Positions 7,571 through 16,735 are shown, counted from the first letter of the stretch. The stretch is 24,019 bases of DNA from JBNKFQ01 sp050289385 (GCA_050289385.1 JBNKFQ010000344.1:1-24019); one strand, 5' to 3'. Notes: generated by a model from the sequence alone, not told the origin. Translations and numbers: made by a program.

Positions 7571-8881
7571 TCAGGCTGCCTGCTGCGCCGCGGCCTTGAT
7601 TTTAAGAGAGTCTCGCATCAGATCCACAATTGTCTGATCCGGCCTGGCCATCGCCAGCACCTTGCTGGCATCTGCATCATCGTTGCCAATAACCAGCACC
7701 TCGGCGTGCTCGATCAAATCGTTGACGCCTTCGCACATCAGGGTGGAAATATGTGGAATCTCTTCGACGATATAGCGGCGGTTGGCGCCAGTCAGTTTGG
7801 CAACGGCCACATTGTGGTCGAGAATCTGCACTTCACAACCCTTGCCAATCAGGGTTTCAACCAGCGTGACCAACGGGCTCTCTCGCAGGTCGTCAGTATC
7901 GGGTTTGAAAGCTAACCCGCACACGCCAATACGCTTTTTACCCGTAGCGAGAACCGCCTCCACTCCCCGGGCAATTTGTGCCTGATTGGACGGCAAAATG
8001 GCGTCCAGTAGCGGCAGCGATACATCGGCGTGGTGTGCCGCATAAAGCAAGGCCTTTATATCCTTGGGCAAGCAGGAGCCGCCAAAGGCAAAGCCGGGTT
8101 TCAGATAGGCCGACGAAATATTGAGTTTTTCATCCATACGGAATATGCGCATCACTTCCTGGGCATCCGCCCCCAAAGCGGCGCAAGCGTCTCCAATCTC
8201 GTTGGCGAAGCAAATCTTGAGGGCATGGTAGGCATTGGAGACATACTTCACAGTTTCAGCCGTGTTAATTGCGGTGCGTACCACCGGAGCGTCGATACTG
8301 GCGTACACTGATTCCAGCAACGCTGCTGTTTCGTTATCCTCGCAACCAATCAGGGTAAACGGGGGATGAGCGAAATCTTTCAGGGCCGAACCTTCGCGAA
8401 TAAATTCAGGGTTCATTGCCAATCGCAGCCATGGCCGGAATTTTTTACCAGCGCCGTTTAGCAAGGCGTTGAGTACTTGTTTTTGAGTAGTACCGGGAAG
8501 AACCGTGCTGCGCACAACCACCGTAAAAAGTTTCGCGCTGCCCATGAGGGCGTCGCCTATTTCCCAACTGACCCGCTCCAGCGCATCGAGTTGCAATTGC
8601 CCGTGCCGGTCACCCGGCGTACCGACACAAATAAAAGCCAGTTCGGAGTTATCGACAGCCTCCTGACACGAGGTGGTGGCAGACAAACTGCCATTGCCAA
8701 CAGTTCTGTCGATCAGTTCATTGAGCCCGGGCTCCACCACCGGGGACTTGCCCGCGTTGATCATGCGGACTTTGTCTGCATCAATGTCTACCCCGATAAC
8801 CTTGAAACCGGCTTGTGCCAGACAAGCGGCACTGACGCAGCCGACGTAGCCCAGTCCGAATACGCTAATGGTTTGTTGCAT
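7571..8881 (-). CDS. algD: GDP-mannose 6-dehydrogenase (AlgD-type nucleotide-sugar dehydrogenase)
   Basis: This 436-residue UDP-glucose/GDP-mannose dehydrogenase has the same length as classical AlgD. It would oxidise a nucleotide sugar with NAD+ to the uronic acid, most likely GDP-mannose to GDP-mannuronate. Visible features are the NAD-binding FGLGYVG (8-14), SPVVEPGL, VGTPGDRHGQL, VVVRSTVLPGT, NPEFIREGSA, the catalytic-cysteine motif GGSCLPKD (Cys270), and the C-terminal LAFKPDTDDLRESP. The wording of these motifs (PGFAFGGSCLPKD, RESPLVTLVETLIGKG) is closer to AlgD than to UDP-glucose dehydrogenase (Ugd), but substrate choice is an inference. ATG 8881 has AGGAG 8-12 nt upstream. It heads the module dehydrogenase - beta-helix - GT2 and is preceded by a gap holding a heptamer inverted repeat. 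Confidence 0.88.
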   Translation of the reverse strand: MQQTISVFGLGYVGCVSAACLAQAGFKVIGVDIDADKVRMINAGKSPVVEPGLNELIDRTVGNGSLSATTSCQEAVDNSELAFICVGTPGDRHGQLQLDALERVSWEIGDALMGSAKLFTVVVRSTVLPGTTQKQVLNALLNGAGKKFRPWLRLAMNPEFIREGSALKDFAHPPFTLIGCEDNETAALLESVYASIDAPVVRTAINTAETVKYVSNAYHALKICFANEIGDACAALGADAQEVMRIFRMDEKLNISSAYLKPGFAFGGSCLPKDIKALLYAAHHADVSLPLLDAILPSNQAQIARGVEAVLATGKKRIGVCGLAFKPDTDDLRESPLVTLVETLIGKGCEVQILDHNVAVAKLTGANRRYIVEEIPHISTLMCEGVNDLIEHAEVLVIGNDDADASKVLAMARPDQTIVDLMRDSLKIKAAAQQAA

Positions 8882-8909
8882 GAGATTGCTCCTGTTTTGT
8901 TAAATTTTG

Positions 8910-9059
8910 GTCGCACGTCGGTAGTCGCACGTCGCACGCTTTAGACTCGGGCCATCGCTTCGCTCGGCCAAGTGGATAACCGTTTGACGAATCCTGGTTA
9001 GCGGTATCGGGTTTGAGCTTTTGCTTTTAGCGTGCGACGTGCGACTACCGACGTACGAC
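8910..9059. repeat. Heptamer inverted repeat, locus 1
   Basis: The left arm 8910-8940 is four heptamers (GTCGCAC, GTCGGTA, GTCGCAC, GTCGCAC) plus GCT. The right arm 9029-9059 is its reverse complement at 30 of 31 positions. The 88-nt centre starts with AGACTCGGGCCATCGCT (8943-8959), which also occurs at 14124-14140. The element fills most of the gap between the deacetylase and dehydrogenase genes (8882-9067). As RNA it could fold into a very stable stem of about 31 bp. Confidence 0.9.
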
Positions 9060-9067
9060 TTTAATCA

Positions 9068-9916
9068 TCACCTCACCCACCACCCGGCAAGTCGCGCATA
9101 CTCCGTACCCAGTGACTTTTTCAGAACCTTCTTTCCATTCCACGCCAGCCACTGACGCCACCGCGCTGAAACCGGCGATTGCACCAGGCGACCGGCCAGA
9201 TCGGCAGGGGAATCCCGGCGCAGGGTATAGCGACCAAATACTCGACATCCGTCAATATCATGAGGACTGGTTTGAGGTTCCGAGGTGAGCAGTATTTCCA
9301 GCCCGGCCTCCTGCGCCGCCTGCACCACTCGCCGGGAATAGAATCCACCCGGAATGGAACCGACGACGACCGGTGCGCCGATAATGTCCTCCAGTGTCGC
9401 CTTGCTTCTGCCCCACTCCGCAACCAATTGTTCGGGGCTGCAGGTATGGAACCGGGGCGGATGAGTTACCGAATGTGTACCAATCAGGTGACCTGCGGCA
9501 TGGAGTTCGCGCAGATGGTGCTTGTGCAGAAATCCGGGTTTGCCCAGCCAACCGGTGGTGATCAGAAAATTTCCACTCCAGGCGAACTCGTCCAGACAGG
9601 GAGCCAGCAGTGAGTAAGCCGACAAGCCACCATCGTCCACACTGATGGCGAACGGAGGCACTGATCCTTGCTGAAGTGATTCTTGCTGACGGGATCCTTG
9701 CTGGCGAGCAAAACCCGTTACCGGAATCGGAGCATCGCTGCGCGCAGCCGCCATTGCACAAAGCTGCGCCCTGAATGTCGACAGTGGCAGTTTGTAGTGC
9801 GCTGTTCCAGAACCGACAAAACCACTTTCATCTGGTGAATCCAGATAAACATCGTGAAACAACAAGGTAATTAACCGACTCAATAACGTGCCCCGCACGT
9901 TTTGCGAATACCGCAT
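9068..9916 (-). CDS. Polysaccharide deacetylase (NodB/CE4 family)
   Basis: This is a CE4-type deacetylase of 282 residues. It carries the family's metal site: SVDDGG (T/S-V-D-D-G motif 1), GTHSVTHP (HxxxH motif 2) and GSIPGGFYSRR (motif 3). The N-terminus LITLLFHDVYLD is the usual first strand of this subfamily. It probably removes N- or O-acetyl groups from a sugar or glycan intermediate. No signal peptide is apparent, so it may act in the cytoplasm. Its start overlaps the end of the formyltransferase gene. ATG 9916 was chosen; a GTG at 9931 is equally open, and neither has a strong ribosome-binding site. An insertion between the first strand and motif 1 contains three tandem five-residue units (RQQGS, RQQES, LQQGS), encoded by a 15-bp tandem repeat. 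Confidence 0.85.
   Translation of the reverse strand: MRYSQNVRGTLLSRLITLLFHDVYLDSPDESGFVGSGTAHYKLPLSTFRAQLCAMAAARSDAPIPVTGFARQQGSRQQESLQQGSVPPFAISVDDGGLSAYSLLAPCLDEFAWSGNFLITTGWLGKPGFLHKHHLRELHAAGHLIGTHSVTHPPRFHTCSPEQLVAEWGRSKATLEDIIGAPVVVGSIPGGFYSRRVVQAAQEAGLEILLTSEPQTSPHDIDGCRVFGRYTLRRDSPADLAGRLVQSPVSARWRQWLAWNGKKVLKKSLGTEYARLAGWWVR
9663..9707. repeat. 15-bp tandem repeat (3 units) inside the deacetylase gene
   Basis: Three adjacent 15-nt units (9663-9677, 9678-9692, 9693-9707) share the pattern GATYCTTGCTGRMGN. They encode three QQ(G/E)S pentapeptides. The units are imperfect, so the expansion is not brand new, and it preserves the reading frame. Confidence 0.88.
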
Positions 9917-10701
9917 TGCCAGTGCACCCACGCCGTTAGCCAGGGCTGTCCCCAGTTGATTGAGGGATAGTCGTGCATAGTTCTGGGGCTGGCGGTGTTG
10001 TTACAAACGGCGTATAGCACCCGGGTAATGGCGTCGAGATTTTCCAGCACTACCCGTTGCTGAATAACAACGTGAGATTCCCGGGCTTCGTCAAAATCAT
10101 AACTCGCTTGCAGATAGACGGGACCGGTATCAATTCCGTCATCGACTTTTAGCAGTGTCATCCCGACATTATCGAGATCGCGGTTAACGAGAGCCCAGAA
10201 ACAACCATGAGCATTGCGGTAAACCGGACAAATACCCGGATGCAAAACATAGGTGCCAAAACGGGGAATATCGTAAATGCAGGGCCGCAGAATATATTTG
10301 CATCGAGCGATAACCAGATCCGGTTGCAGACCCGCGATAAAATCCCTGACCACAGGAGTATTCGGGTCAGGCGCTTCGAGAACCGGAACCTGACTGATAA
10401 CGGCGGGGTATCTGACCTGCATCTCGGCTACCTTATTACGCACCCAGCGCGCATCGGAACGCGCCTGGCGAAGCTGGTAATAAAGGCGAAACAAAATCAC
10501 ATCGAGCAAACGCCACAGACCGACTCTGCGAAATTCACGGCGCAATTTGCGCAACATGGAACCGGACGGATCCCGCAACGATACAATACCCACCAGAGAA
10601 AAATCAGAAGCCAGCCACGCTGCGAGCCCCTGGCGATCCACCGGATCATTGCCATGACAAATCAGCACCATTGAAGGCCTGTTTTTGACAGCCACAATCA
10701 T
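9880..10701 (-). CDS. Formyltransferase-family enzyme (sugar N-formyltransferase-like)
   Basis: This 273-residue protein has the formyltransferase fold shared with methionyl-tRNA and GAR formyltransferases. The conserved core is YVLHPGICPVYRNAHG (151-166), supplying the catalytic His, and VGMTLLKVDDGIDTGPVY (179-196), supplying the catalytic Asp. The Asn that normally stands two residues before the His is a Val here (V-L-H). That is a departure from the canonical triad, though I believe it recurs in this subfamily. In an EPS locus the likely reaction is transfer of a formyl group from N10-formyl-tetrahydrofolate to an amino sugar, but the substrate is inferred. ATG 10701 overlaps the stop of the upstream GT4 gene by ATGA. 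The 3' end overlaps the deacetylase gene, which suggests the two act in sequence on one residue. Confidence 0.83.
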   Translation of the reverse strand: MIVAVKNRPSMVLICHGNDPVDRQGLAAWLASDFSLVGIVSLRDPSGSMLRKLRREFRRVGLWRLLDVILFRLYYQLRQARSDARWVRNKVAEMQVRYPAVISQVPVLEAPDPNTPVVRDFIAGLQPDLVIARCKYILRPCIYDIPRFGTYVLHPGICPVYRNAHGCFWALVNRDLDNVGMTLLKVDDGIDTGPVYLQASYDFDEARESHVVIQQRVVLENLDAITRVLYAVCNNTASPRTMHDYPSINWGQPWLTAWVHWQCGIRKTCGARY

Positions 10702-12035
10702 TTTGGCCCGCCTTCAACAGGATTCTGAAGGACCGCCTGCCGACAATAGCGCTCAAAATCCTGAGCCACTCGGGGCCACGCATAATTCTGCTCCATCAGC
10801 CGTCGCCCTGCTTCGCCCAATTGCCGCCGCTGCGCCGGGTCGCGCAACAGAGCGATAACCTGAGCAGCAAAGTCCAGCGGTTGGTCAGCGCGCACAATGT
10901 GAATACCGTCTTCCAGCGGCAAACCTTCGGCGCCGATACGGGTGCTGACCACCGCCTTGCCCATAGCCAGAGCTTCGTAAATTTTCAGCCGAGTGCCACC
11001 GCCAATACGCAGAGGCACCACATACACCGCTGCCCGCTCGATAAAAGGTCGCACATCGTCAACTGTGCCGGTAACCCGAACATTTGCGGCAGCTGCCAAT
11101 TGGCACAGATGCGGACTCGGATTGCGACCCACCACGGTCAACAAGAGTTGCGGTATCTCGCGACGCAGTAACGGTAGAATGGCATCCATAAAATACAGCA
11201 CCGCGTCTTCATTGGGATGCCAGTCCATCGAGCCGGTAAAAACGATTTCGGTGGCTTGTTCCTCCCCGTTATCAGCAGCCTTGAAATACTCCACATCCAC
11301 TCCGGTGGGAACGGCTTCAATCAATCTGTCGGGCGCATCTCTGCCAAGTAACAGGCGGTCTTCTTCCGACACCGCCACTGTGATTTCGGCACGGCGACAG
11401 GCTCGGGTTTCGTAGCGGCGCATTTTGCGCCATTCCAGAGCCAGCACGGCACGACGCAAAAAGTTACTTTCGTTTTTGGCGAGCCGCCGCCAAATCATAT
11501 ATTCCACGTTGTGGGAAAAGAACAAAATCGGCGTACCACTCTGCAAAGGCACATTGGGCACGGCAAACAAAAAATCGGCGACACAAAGATCGTAATTACC
11601 GCTCGCCAACTGGCGATTAACCAGTGTCGTCAACGACGCGATGCGACTCTTGTATAGATCCACCGGCAAGGGTGTTAACCACGAGCGCAACAGAGCCACC
11701 AGAAAGCGCAAACTGTTTTTTTTTGCCGAGGCATGAGGCACAGAGGTGACACTTTTGCAGTTCGGTAATTGCCGGGCCAGGGCCCCGTGTTGCTCTTCTG
11801 CCCCGTGTTGCTCTTCTGGATGATGGGTAGTGATAACACTGATCTCATGCTTGCGAGACAGCTCCTGAATCAGGTGAAAACTGCGCAAGCGCCCCCCGGT
11901 ATTCAACGGCCAAAGCCCACCCACCTTGACCCAGAGAATACGCAAGGCCGCCTTGTCGCTGGCAGAAGCCGGCCAATTCGCGCCGGCACTCCGGTCTGGA
12001 ATGTTATCGGCCAGCAAGGAGGATTTGATCGTCAT
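10698..12035 (-). CDS. GT4-family glycosyltransferase
   Basis: This 445-residue GT-B glycosyltransferase opens, after about 30 variable residues, with LRILWVKVGGLWPLNTGGRLRSFHLIQEL, the acceptor-domain start with its Gly-rich loop. The C-terminal Rossmann domain shows EIVFTGSMDWHPNEDAV, the linker strand VTGTVDDVRPFIERAAVYVVPLRIGGGTRLKIYEALAMGKAVVST and its ExxxxxxxE-type nucleotide-sugar site. There is no membrane helix, so it is cytoplasmic or peripheral. It would add one sugar to the lipid-linked repeat unit. It begins with an ATGA overlap with the amidotransferase upstream and ends with an ATGA overlap with the formyltransferase. Near residues 73-84 there is an EEQHGA duplication caused by a perfect 18-bp tandem repeat. 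Confidence 0.9.
   Translation of the reverse strand: MTIKSSLLADNIPDRSAGANWPASASDKAALRILWVKVGGLWPLNTGGRLRSFHLIQELSRKHEISVITTHHPEEQHGAEEQHGALARQLPNCKSVTSVPHASAKKNSLRFLVALLRSWLTPLPVDLYKSRIASLTTLVNRQLASGNYDLCVADFLFAVPNVPLQSGTPILFFSHNVEYMIWRRLAKNESNFLRRAVLALEWRKMRRYETRACRRAEITVAVSEEDRLLLGRDAPDRLIEAVPTGVDVEYFKAADNGEEQATEIVFTGSMDWHPNEDAVLYFMDAILPLLRREIPQLLLTVVGRNPSPHLCQLAAAANVRVTGTVDDVRPFIERAAVYVVPLRIGGGTRLKIYEALAMGKAVVSTRIGAEGLPLEDGIHIVRADQPLDFAAQVIALLRDPAQRRQLGEAGRRLMEQNYAWPRVAQDFERYCRQAVLQNPVEGGPK
11783..11818. repeat. Perfect 18-bp tandem duplication inside the GT4 gene
   Basis: The 18-mer at 11783-11800 (CCCCGTGTTGCTCTTCTG) is repeated exactly at 11801-11818. It duplicates the residues EEQHGA without disturbing the frame, in the variable loop after the first beta-strands. 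Exact identity suggests a recent slippage event. Confidence 0.95.
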
Positions 12036-14032
12036 CGCAACGCCACACTTTGACGGCCCTTACTTTGACGGCCCTTCCGACCCGAGTCCCGCTGGCCATT
12101 CACCATGTAAAACGGCGTTTGGCCAATACCGGCATAGATACTTGCCGGGTCTTCGCCATCGATAAAGATGCGCTGCCAGATTTCGAGGTTGATCAGCAGC
12201 CACAAACGGTCGGAGTGATTGGCGTAACCCGCATGATGCTCATCTACAAGACGCTGCAGAAACTCGCTATTAAAATGGTCGCGCATACCGGCCCGGGGTC
12301 CCAAAACAAACTCATCCACCAGCCACCGAAAGGGGCCTCGCAGCCAGGCGCCGACCGGCACCGGAAAGCCCATTTTGCCGCGTTTCAATATGGCTGGCGG
12401 CACTTTGTCCCTGAAGGCATCGCGCAACAACGCCTTGGTCTGCCCGCCGCGCATTCGGTAGCGCCCGGGTATGGCGGCGACCTTTTCCACCAGTCTGTGG
12501 TCGAGAAACGGCACCCGGCTTTCCAGCGACGCGGCCATGCTCATCTGATCCTGTTTCATCAACAATTCCACCAGGTATGTTTGCAAATCGGCATGACTCA
12601 TACAGGACAGGATTTCCGCACCCCCGGCATCGTAGTAACGCAAGCTCCGGTCATGAATATCCCAGGCATTCAGCCGGGAATCTCGCAACAGCGCCTGTCG
12701 CTGGTCATTGCGAAACACGGAAAAATTTTCGAAAAACAGCTCGCGGGGATTGCATTGCAATGCCAGAAAACTGCGTTCGGCATAACGCCTCAACCGTCTG
12801 GGCAAAGCCGGCACAGCGTTGGCCACCGACTCGCGCCAGGCGGCAGGTAACAACTCTTCATACAGTCCGCCTATACGCTTGTTCCAGGCGGTCACGCGAT
12901 AGCGGTAGTCATAGCCGAGGAACAGCTCATCTGCGCCTTCTCCGGTAAGCACCACCTTGACATGCTCGCGAGCCAGACAGGAAATCGCATACAGGGGAAT
13001 GCTGGATGTGAAGGCAATGGGTTCATCTTCATGCCAGATCAAGAGGGGCAGCTCGCTAAAAAACTGCTCTGGCGATAGCAGCACTTCGCGGTGTCTGGTG
13101 TCTGCAGCAGTTGCGGCGAGACGGGCGTAATGGAGCTCGTTGGCCTCGACCTCTTTAAAGCCCACCGAAAATGTTTGCACCGGCCCGTCAATTTTCTCTG
13201 CCATCAAAGCCGCCAACACCGTGGAATCCAGCCCCCCCGACAGGAACAGCCCCACCGGCACGTCGCTGACCAGATGGCTCTGCACGGCGTCGTTGAGACC
13301 GTCGCGAACCAAGTCTACGTAGTCTGCATAACACCGGTCGGGGTCTTCCCTGGCCACCGGGGGTTGCCAGTAACGTCGCTCCCGAAAGCCCTGCGTTGCA
13401 GACCAGGACAGGGTGCGGCCGGGCGGCAATTTGCGAATGCCCTCAAAAAACGTTTCTTCTCCGGCCACATAGCGAGATGCCAGAAACTCGGGCAGGATGG
13501 AGCGGTTAAAAACCGGCTGACTGTTGCTACCCGCCAGAATGGCCTTGATCTCGGACGCAAACAGCAGTTCCGAGCCAGTATTTTCAAAATAAAGCGGTTT
13601 GATGCCGAGCCGGTCCCGAGCCAGAAACAACCGCCCCTGCTGCGCGTCCCAGATGGCGAAGGCAAACATGCCCTGCAAATGTTCGACGCAACTGTCGCCA
13701 AACACTTCGTAGGCCCGCAACACGACCTCGGTGTCGGATTGCGTTGTAAATTCGCAGCCGCGATTTTCAAGCTCGGCACGCAATTCACGAAAGTTGTATA
13801 GCTCGCCGTTATAGGTAATCCATTGTTTGCCTGTCGGATTGGTCATGGGTTGATGACCACCGGCCAGATCGATAATCGACAGGCGTCGGTGGGCAAGCCC
13901 AACCGGACCTTTCAGCATCACACCAGCGCCGTCTGGCCCACGGTGAACCAGACTGTCGCGCATGGACAGCAGACGTCGCTCCGCAACGGTGGCGTGAGGG
14001 TCAAATTTCACTATTCCGGCAATGCCGCACAT
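12032..14032 (-). CDS. Asparagine-synthase-type glutamine amidotransferase 1
   Basis: This 666-residue AsnB-type enzyme has an N-terminal class II glutamine amidotransferase domain with nucleophile Cys2 (MCGIAGIV), HRGPDGAG, RRLSIIDLAGGHQP and YNGELYN. A synthetase domain follows, with the PP-loop SGGLDS (265-270) and VLTGEGADELFLGYDYRYR. Family members move ammonia from glutamine onto an acyl-adenylate. In EPS and O-antigen loci, homologues such as WbpS are associated with converting uronic acids to uronamides, so this may amidate the polymer's uronate (inference). ATG 14032 has AGGAAAA upstream. The C-terminus beyond the fold is basic and contains KGRQS twice, from a 15-bp tandem duplication. 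The stop overlaps the GT4 start by ATGA, the same arrangement as amidotransferase 2. Confidence 0.88.
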   Translation of the reverse strand: MCGIAGIVKFDPHATVAERRLLSMRDSLVHRGPDGAGVMLKGPVGLAHRRLSIIDLAGGHQPMTNPTGKQWITYNGELYNFRELRAELENRGCEFTTQSDTEVVLRAYEVFGDSCVEHLQGMFAFAIWDAQQGRLFLARDRLGIKPLYFENTGSELLFASEIKAILAGSNSQPVFNRSILPEFLASRYVAGEETFFEGIRKLPPGRTLSWSATQGFRERRYWQPPVAREDPDRCYADYVDLVRDGLNDAVQSHLVSDVPVGLFLSGGLDSTVLAALMAEKIDGPVQTFSVGFKEVEANELHYARLAATAADTRHREVLLSPEQFFSELPLLIWHEDEPIAFTSSIPLYAISCLAREHVKVVLTGEGADELFLGYDYRYRVTAWNKRIGGLYEELLPAAWRESVANAVPALPRRLRRYAERSFLALQCNPRELFFENFSVFRNDQRQALLRDSRLNAWDIHDRSLRYYDAGGAEILSCMSHADLQTYLVELLMKQDQMSMAASLESRVPFLDHRLVEKVAAIPGRYRMRGGQTKALLRDAFRDKVPPAILKRGKMGFPVPVGAWLRGPFRWLVDEFVLGPRAGMRDHFNSEFLQRLVDEHHAGYANHSDRLWLLINLEIWQRIFIDGEDPASIYAGIGQTPFYMVNGQRDSGRKGRQSKGRQSVALR
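12047..12076. repeat. Perfect 15-bp tandem duplication at the end of amidotransferase 1
   Basis: ACTTTGACGGCCCTT occurs exactly twice (12047-12061 and 12062-12076) and encodes the doubled KGRQS unit. It lies within the last 10-15 codons, just before the ATGA overlap with the GT4 gene. Confidence 0.95.
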
Positions 14033-14090
14033 GAATTTTTCCTAATGGGTTGAGGGGAAGGGCCGCATGTCGGTAGTACATTGCAGCACT

Positions 14091-14249
14091 GTTCGATGTT
14101 CGATGTTCGATGTTCGACGCAAAAGACTCGGGCCATCGCTGCGCGCGGCGTTCAGAGGACAGAAGACGGAAGACAGAGGACAGAACAGCACCGCAGGCAC
14201 GGGTGTAGCCCTGCGTCAAACATCGAACATCCAACATCCAACATCGAAC
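14091..14249. repeat. Heptamer inverted repeat, locus 2
   Basis: The left arm 14091-14121 is four GTTCGAT-type heptamers ending in GACGCA. The right arm 14212-14249 begins TGCGTC and carries five inverted heptamers of the ATCGAAC/ATCCAAC type. The centre contains AGACTCGGGCCATCGCT (14124-14140), identical to locus 1, and a second array of five purine-rich heptamers (AGAGGAC, AGAAGAC, GGAAGAC, AGAGGAC, AGAACAG; 14154-14188). Just left of the array, GTCGGTAGT (14070-14078) also matches locus 1. The element fills the 254-bp gap between the heparinase-like and amidotransferase genes. Confidence 0.9.
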
Positions 14250-14286
14250 GGTTCAAATTCGGCACAATGTCGCCAACACCACCGAC

Positions 14287-16503
14287 CTAATAATCAATAA
14301 AAACACCATCGTCACCAATCCGGATCGTCTCCTTGCTGCCAGTACCAAATTTCAGTCCGGCAACCGTTCCCTGTTCAATCAGGGGCTCCACATCCGGGGC
14401 ACTTTCCGTCGCTTCGCAAAGCGGAAATATCAGTGTCACCAGACGCAATGGCAGCCTGGCCGTGGCGGTACAGGTCAGTGCCGGAGCGGGAAGGCGTTGG
14501 CCGTAATTTGGTGAAAACCAGCCCAACGGCGGATCCACATCGCCCTGGTTGATGGTCGTGTCGAGGGTGGTGTTGGCAAACGCTTTCAGCAGCAGCGCAC
14601 TGCTACTGCCCGACGCCCTCACCCAGCCGTCGTCTTCAATATCAACCGGCACAGGGGCAAATTGATAACGCAAGTCAATGCGGTGTTTGGCATTCCCATT
14701 CAAGTCATCAACGATCAGCCAGTAGCGGGCGTCGACAAATATCACTCGCCGCCGGTGTGTAACAGGATCATCCAGACGGGCATAAGCGTCATGGCTGGCA
14801 TCGGCCAGGCTGTAACCAGGCATTGATTCACACTGCCGCAACCGGGCTGACGGTCGGCTGCGCCAGGAAAAGGGCCCGCTCGGTTCAGCCTGTCCACGGC
14901 CATCTACCAGCACCGTATTGTGAGCATGAGTGCTGCGGAAAAAATTGCGCCAACCGGCATCTGCCGTGTAACAAAACGTACCGGCATCAATCAGGTACGA
15001 TTCGCCAAAAGCACTGCACTGAATGCTGAGCAAATCGGCGTGGCCATGACCACCGCTGACTGGACACCCAAGAGCTCCGGCATCGAAAATCAGTTGGTGG
15101 GCACGACGATCCCAACCACTGCGCATTACCACATAGCCACCTTGCCTGAAGCAGTGCAGTGGATCCGGTGGCGGCGGCGCCGGTTTCAGCAACGGCCAGC
15201 AATCCTGGGCAGATGAACCCAGCAACCAAAGGGTTTCTGCCGCCACCACCCCGGTCGCCCAGGCAAAGTGACGGTTGTGGAAAACCAGCGCTGCGGTGGC
15301 AAACAGTGCCCGGTAATCGCCAGGCGACCGACGCATCAGGGGCAGCAGCCAGCCGCCGTCGGTGTCACCAATTTGCGGCACACTGCCATCGGGTCGCCGC
15401 ACGTGAAGCAAAAATTCAACCATCTGCTCAAGCTTTTCCGCGATACCTTCCGGCACTGTCAGCTTATTGCGCCTGGCCAGTATCAGATAGTGCAGATAGA
15501 TCTCCACGGTGTAGTACTGATAGCAGGTGGACTGCTCGAAGTAGACGCCGTCGGAATAGACCTGGCGCTCCATCTCCGCCACCAGAATCTCGCTGCCCAG
15601 GGAACACCAGCGGGATGCACCGTGGAATTCCGGCAGCAGAGTGCCGGCATAAAACAGACCAAGCGCCTCGCCGGTAAAATGGGTATTTGGCGAAAAATAC
15701 TGTGACAGGTAGCGTTCTACATGGTTGGCGTGGGCCTGTATCCAGGCCAGCATATCCAGGAAAAGTACAGGCGTTAGCGCTTTCGACCCACGCAACAGAA
15801 ACAGCGCCCAGCACCAGGAGATCAGGCGCATTGCCACTTCCAGTGAACTGCTCCAGTTAATGCCAAAGCCCGGCGGATTGTGATCCATCCAGTCGCGCAC
15901 CTGACTGGCGGCGAACTCGGCATATCGTTCATCGCCAGTCAAACGCCAGGCTTGCCCCAGATCCAGCAGCCACTGGTGGCGATTGAGTTCCCATACCACC
16001 TTGCTGTCACCCACCTGGCCGGGCGCCAGTGGATTGATCATGCTCCAGTGTGCCGCGGCGGCGGCAAGGCCAGAAATAGCATCGAGCTGCCAATTGACTG
16101 GTGAGCCGAAAGACAATCGTCCGTAACCCAGGATGTCAAATTCACCCCGGCAAATGGCATCCGCGCTGGCAATAATTCGCTGCTTCACATTGGCGCCGTA
16201 AACCGAGAGACTTTGCGCAACACCCTGATCGCTGGCACCGGCAAAGAACCGGGCCGGTGCCAGTCGCTGGAACCTCTGTTGCAGTTGCGAGGCTGCAGTT
16301 TCCGGGTCATCACTTTGCAGGCTGGCAATGATCTGGTTAAAAAAGAGATCGTCCTGCTGCCGGTCAAAATGGCACACCGGACTGGTCTCACTCCCCGGAG
16401 CCGTCAGGCGCTCAATGGTTTTGTATGCTTGCTGACGACCCCGAAAAGCGAGTTCGGCTGGTGTCATTTTAAAGAGGCGCTGCAGTTTCATGGTCATTTC
16501 CAT
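14287..16503 (-). CDS. Heparinase II/III-like protein (alginate-lyase superfamily)
   Basis: This 738-residue protein has the two-domain heparinase II/III layout. An N-terminal alpha/alpha toroid (about 60-430) includes DHNPPGFGINWSSSLEVAMR, SPNTHFTGE (271-279, Asn and His of the usual active site) and FEQSTCYQYYTVE (catalytic Tyr region). A C-terminal beta-sandwich (about 450-720) includes SGGHGHADLLSI (metal/His motif) and RSTHAHNTVLVDG. Relatives cleave heparin, heparan or alginate by beta-elimination. Those within EPS loci are thought to edit or turn over the polymer. No signal peptide is evident (MKLQRLFKMTPAELAFRGRQ), so export is unexplained. Three in-frame ATGs lie within five codons (16503, 16497, 16491). 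The last has GGAA upstream and fits the family start best, but I list the longest form. The gene is isolated by heptamer-repeat gaps on both sides. Confidence 0.87.
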   Translation of the reverse strand: MEMTMKLQRLFKMTPAELAFRGRQQAYKTIERLTAPGSETSPVCHFDRQQDDLFFNQIIASLQSDDPETAASQLQQRFQRLAPARFFAGASDQGVAQSLSVYGANVKQRIIASADAICRGEFDILGYGRLSFGSPVNWQLDAISGLAAAAAHWSMINPLAPGQVGDSKVVWELNRHQWLLDLGQAWRLTGDERYAEFAASQVRDWMDHNPPGFGINWSSSLEVAMRLISWCWALFLLRGSKALTPVLFLDMLAWIQAHANHVERYLSQYFSPNTHFTGEALGLFYAGTLLPEFHGASRWCSLGSEILVAEMERQVYSDGVYFEQSTCYQYYTVEIYLHYLILARRNKLTVPEGIAEKLEQMVEFLLHVRRPDGSVPQIGDTDGGWLLPLMRRSPGDYRALFATAALVFHNRHFAWATGVVAAETLWLLGSSAQDCWPLLKPAPPPPDPLHCFRQGGYVVMRSGWDRRAHQLIFDAGALGCPVSGGHGHADLLSIQCSAFGESYLIDAGTFCYTADAGWRNFFRSTHAHNTVLVDGRGQAEPSGPFSWRSRPSARLRQCESMPGYSLADASHDAYARLDDPVTHRRRVIFVDARYWLIVDDLNGNAKHRIDLRYQFAPVPVDIEDDGWVRASGSSSALLLKAFANTTLDTTINQGDVDPPLGWFSPNYGQRLPAPALTCTATARLPLRLVTLIFPLCEATESAPDVEPLIEQGTVAGLKFGTGSKETIRIGDDGVFIDY

Positions 16504-16573
16504 CTTTGTTCGGTCAAGAATTGATCAATATTCAGTAATCAGGACAGGTGTGTAATGCCGCTATTTCAGAGTT

Positions 16574-16727
<154 letters not shown>

Positions 16728-16735
16728 AAACCGGT

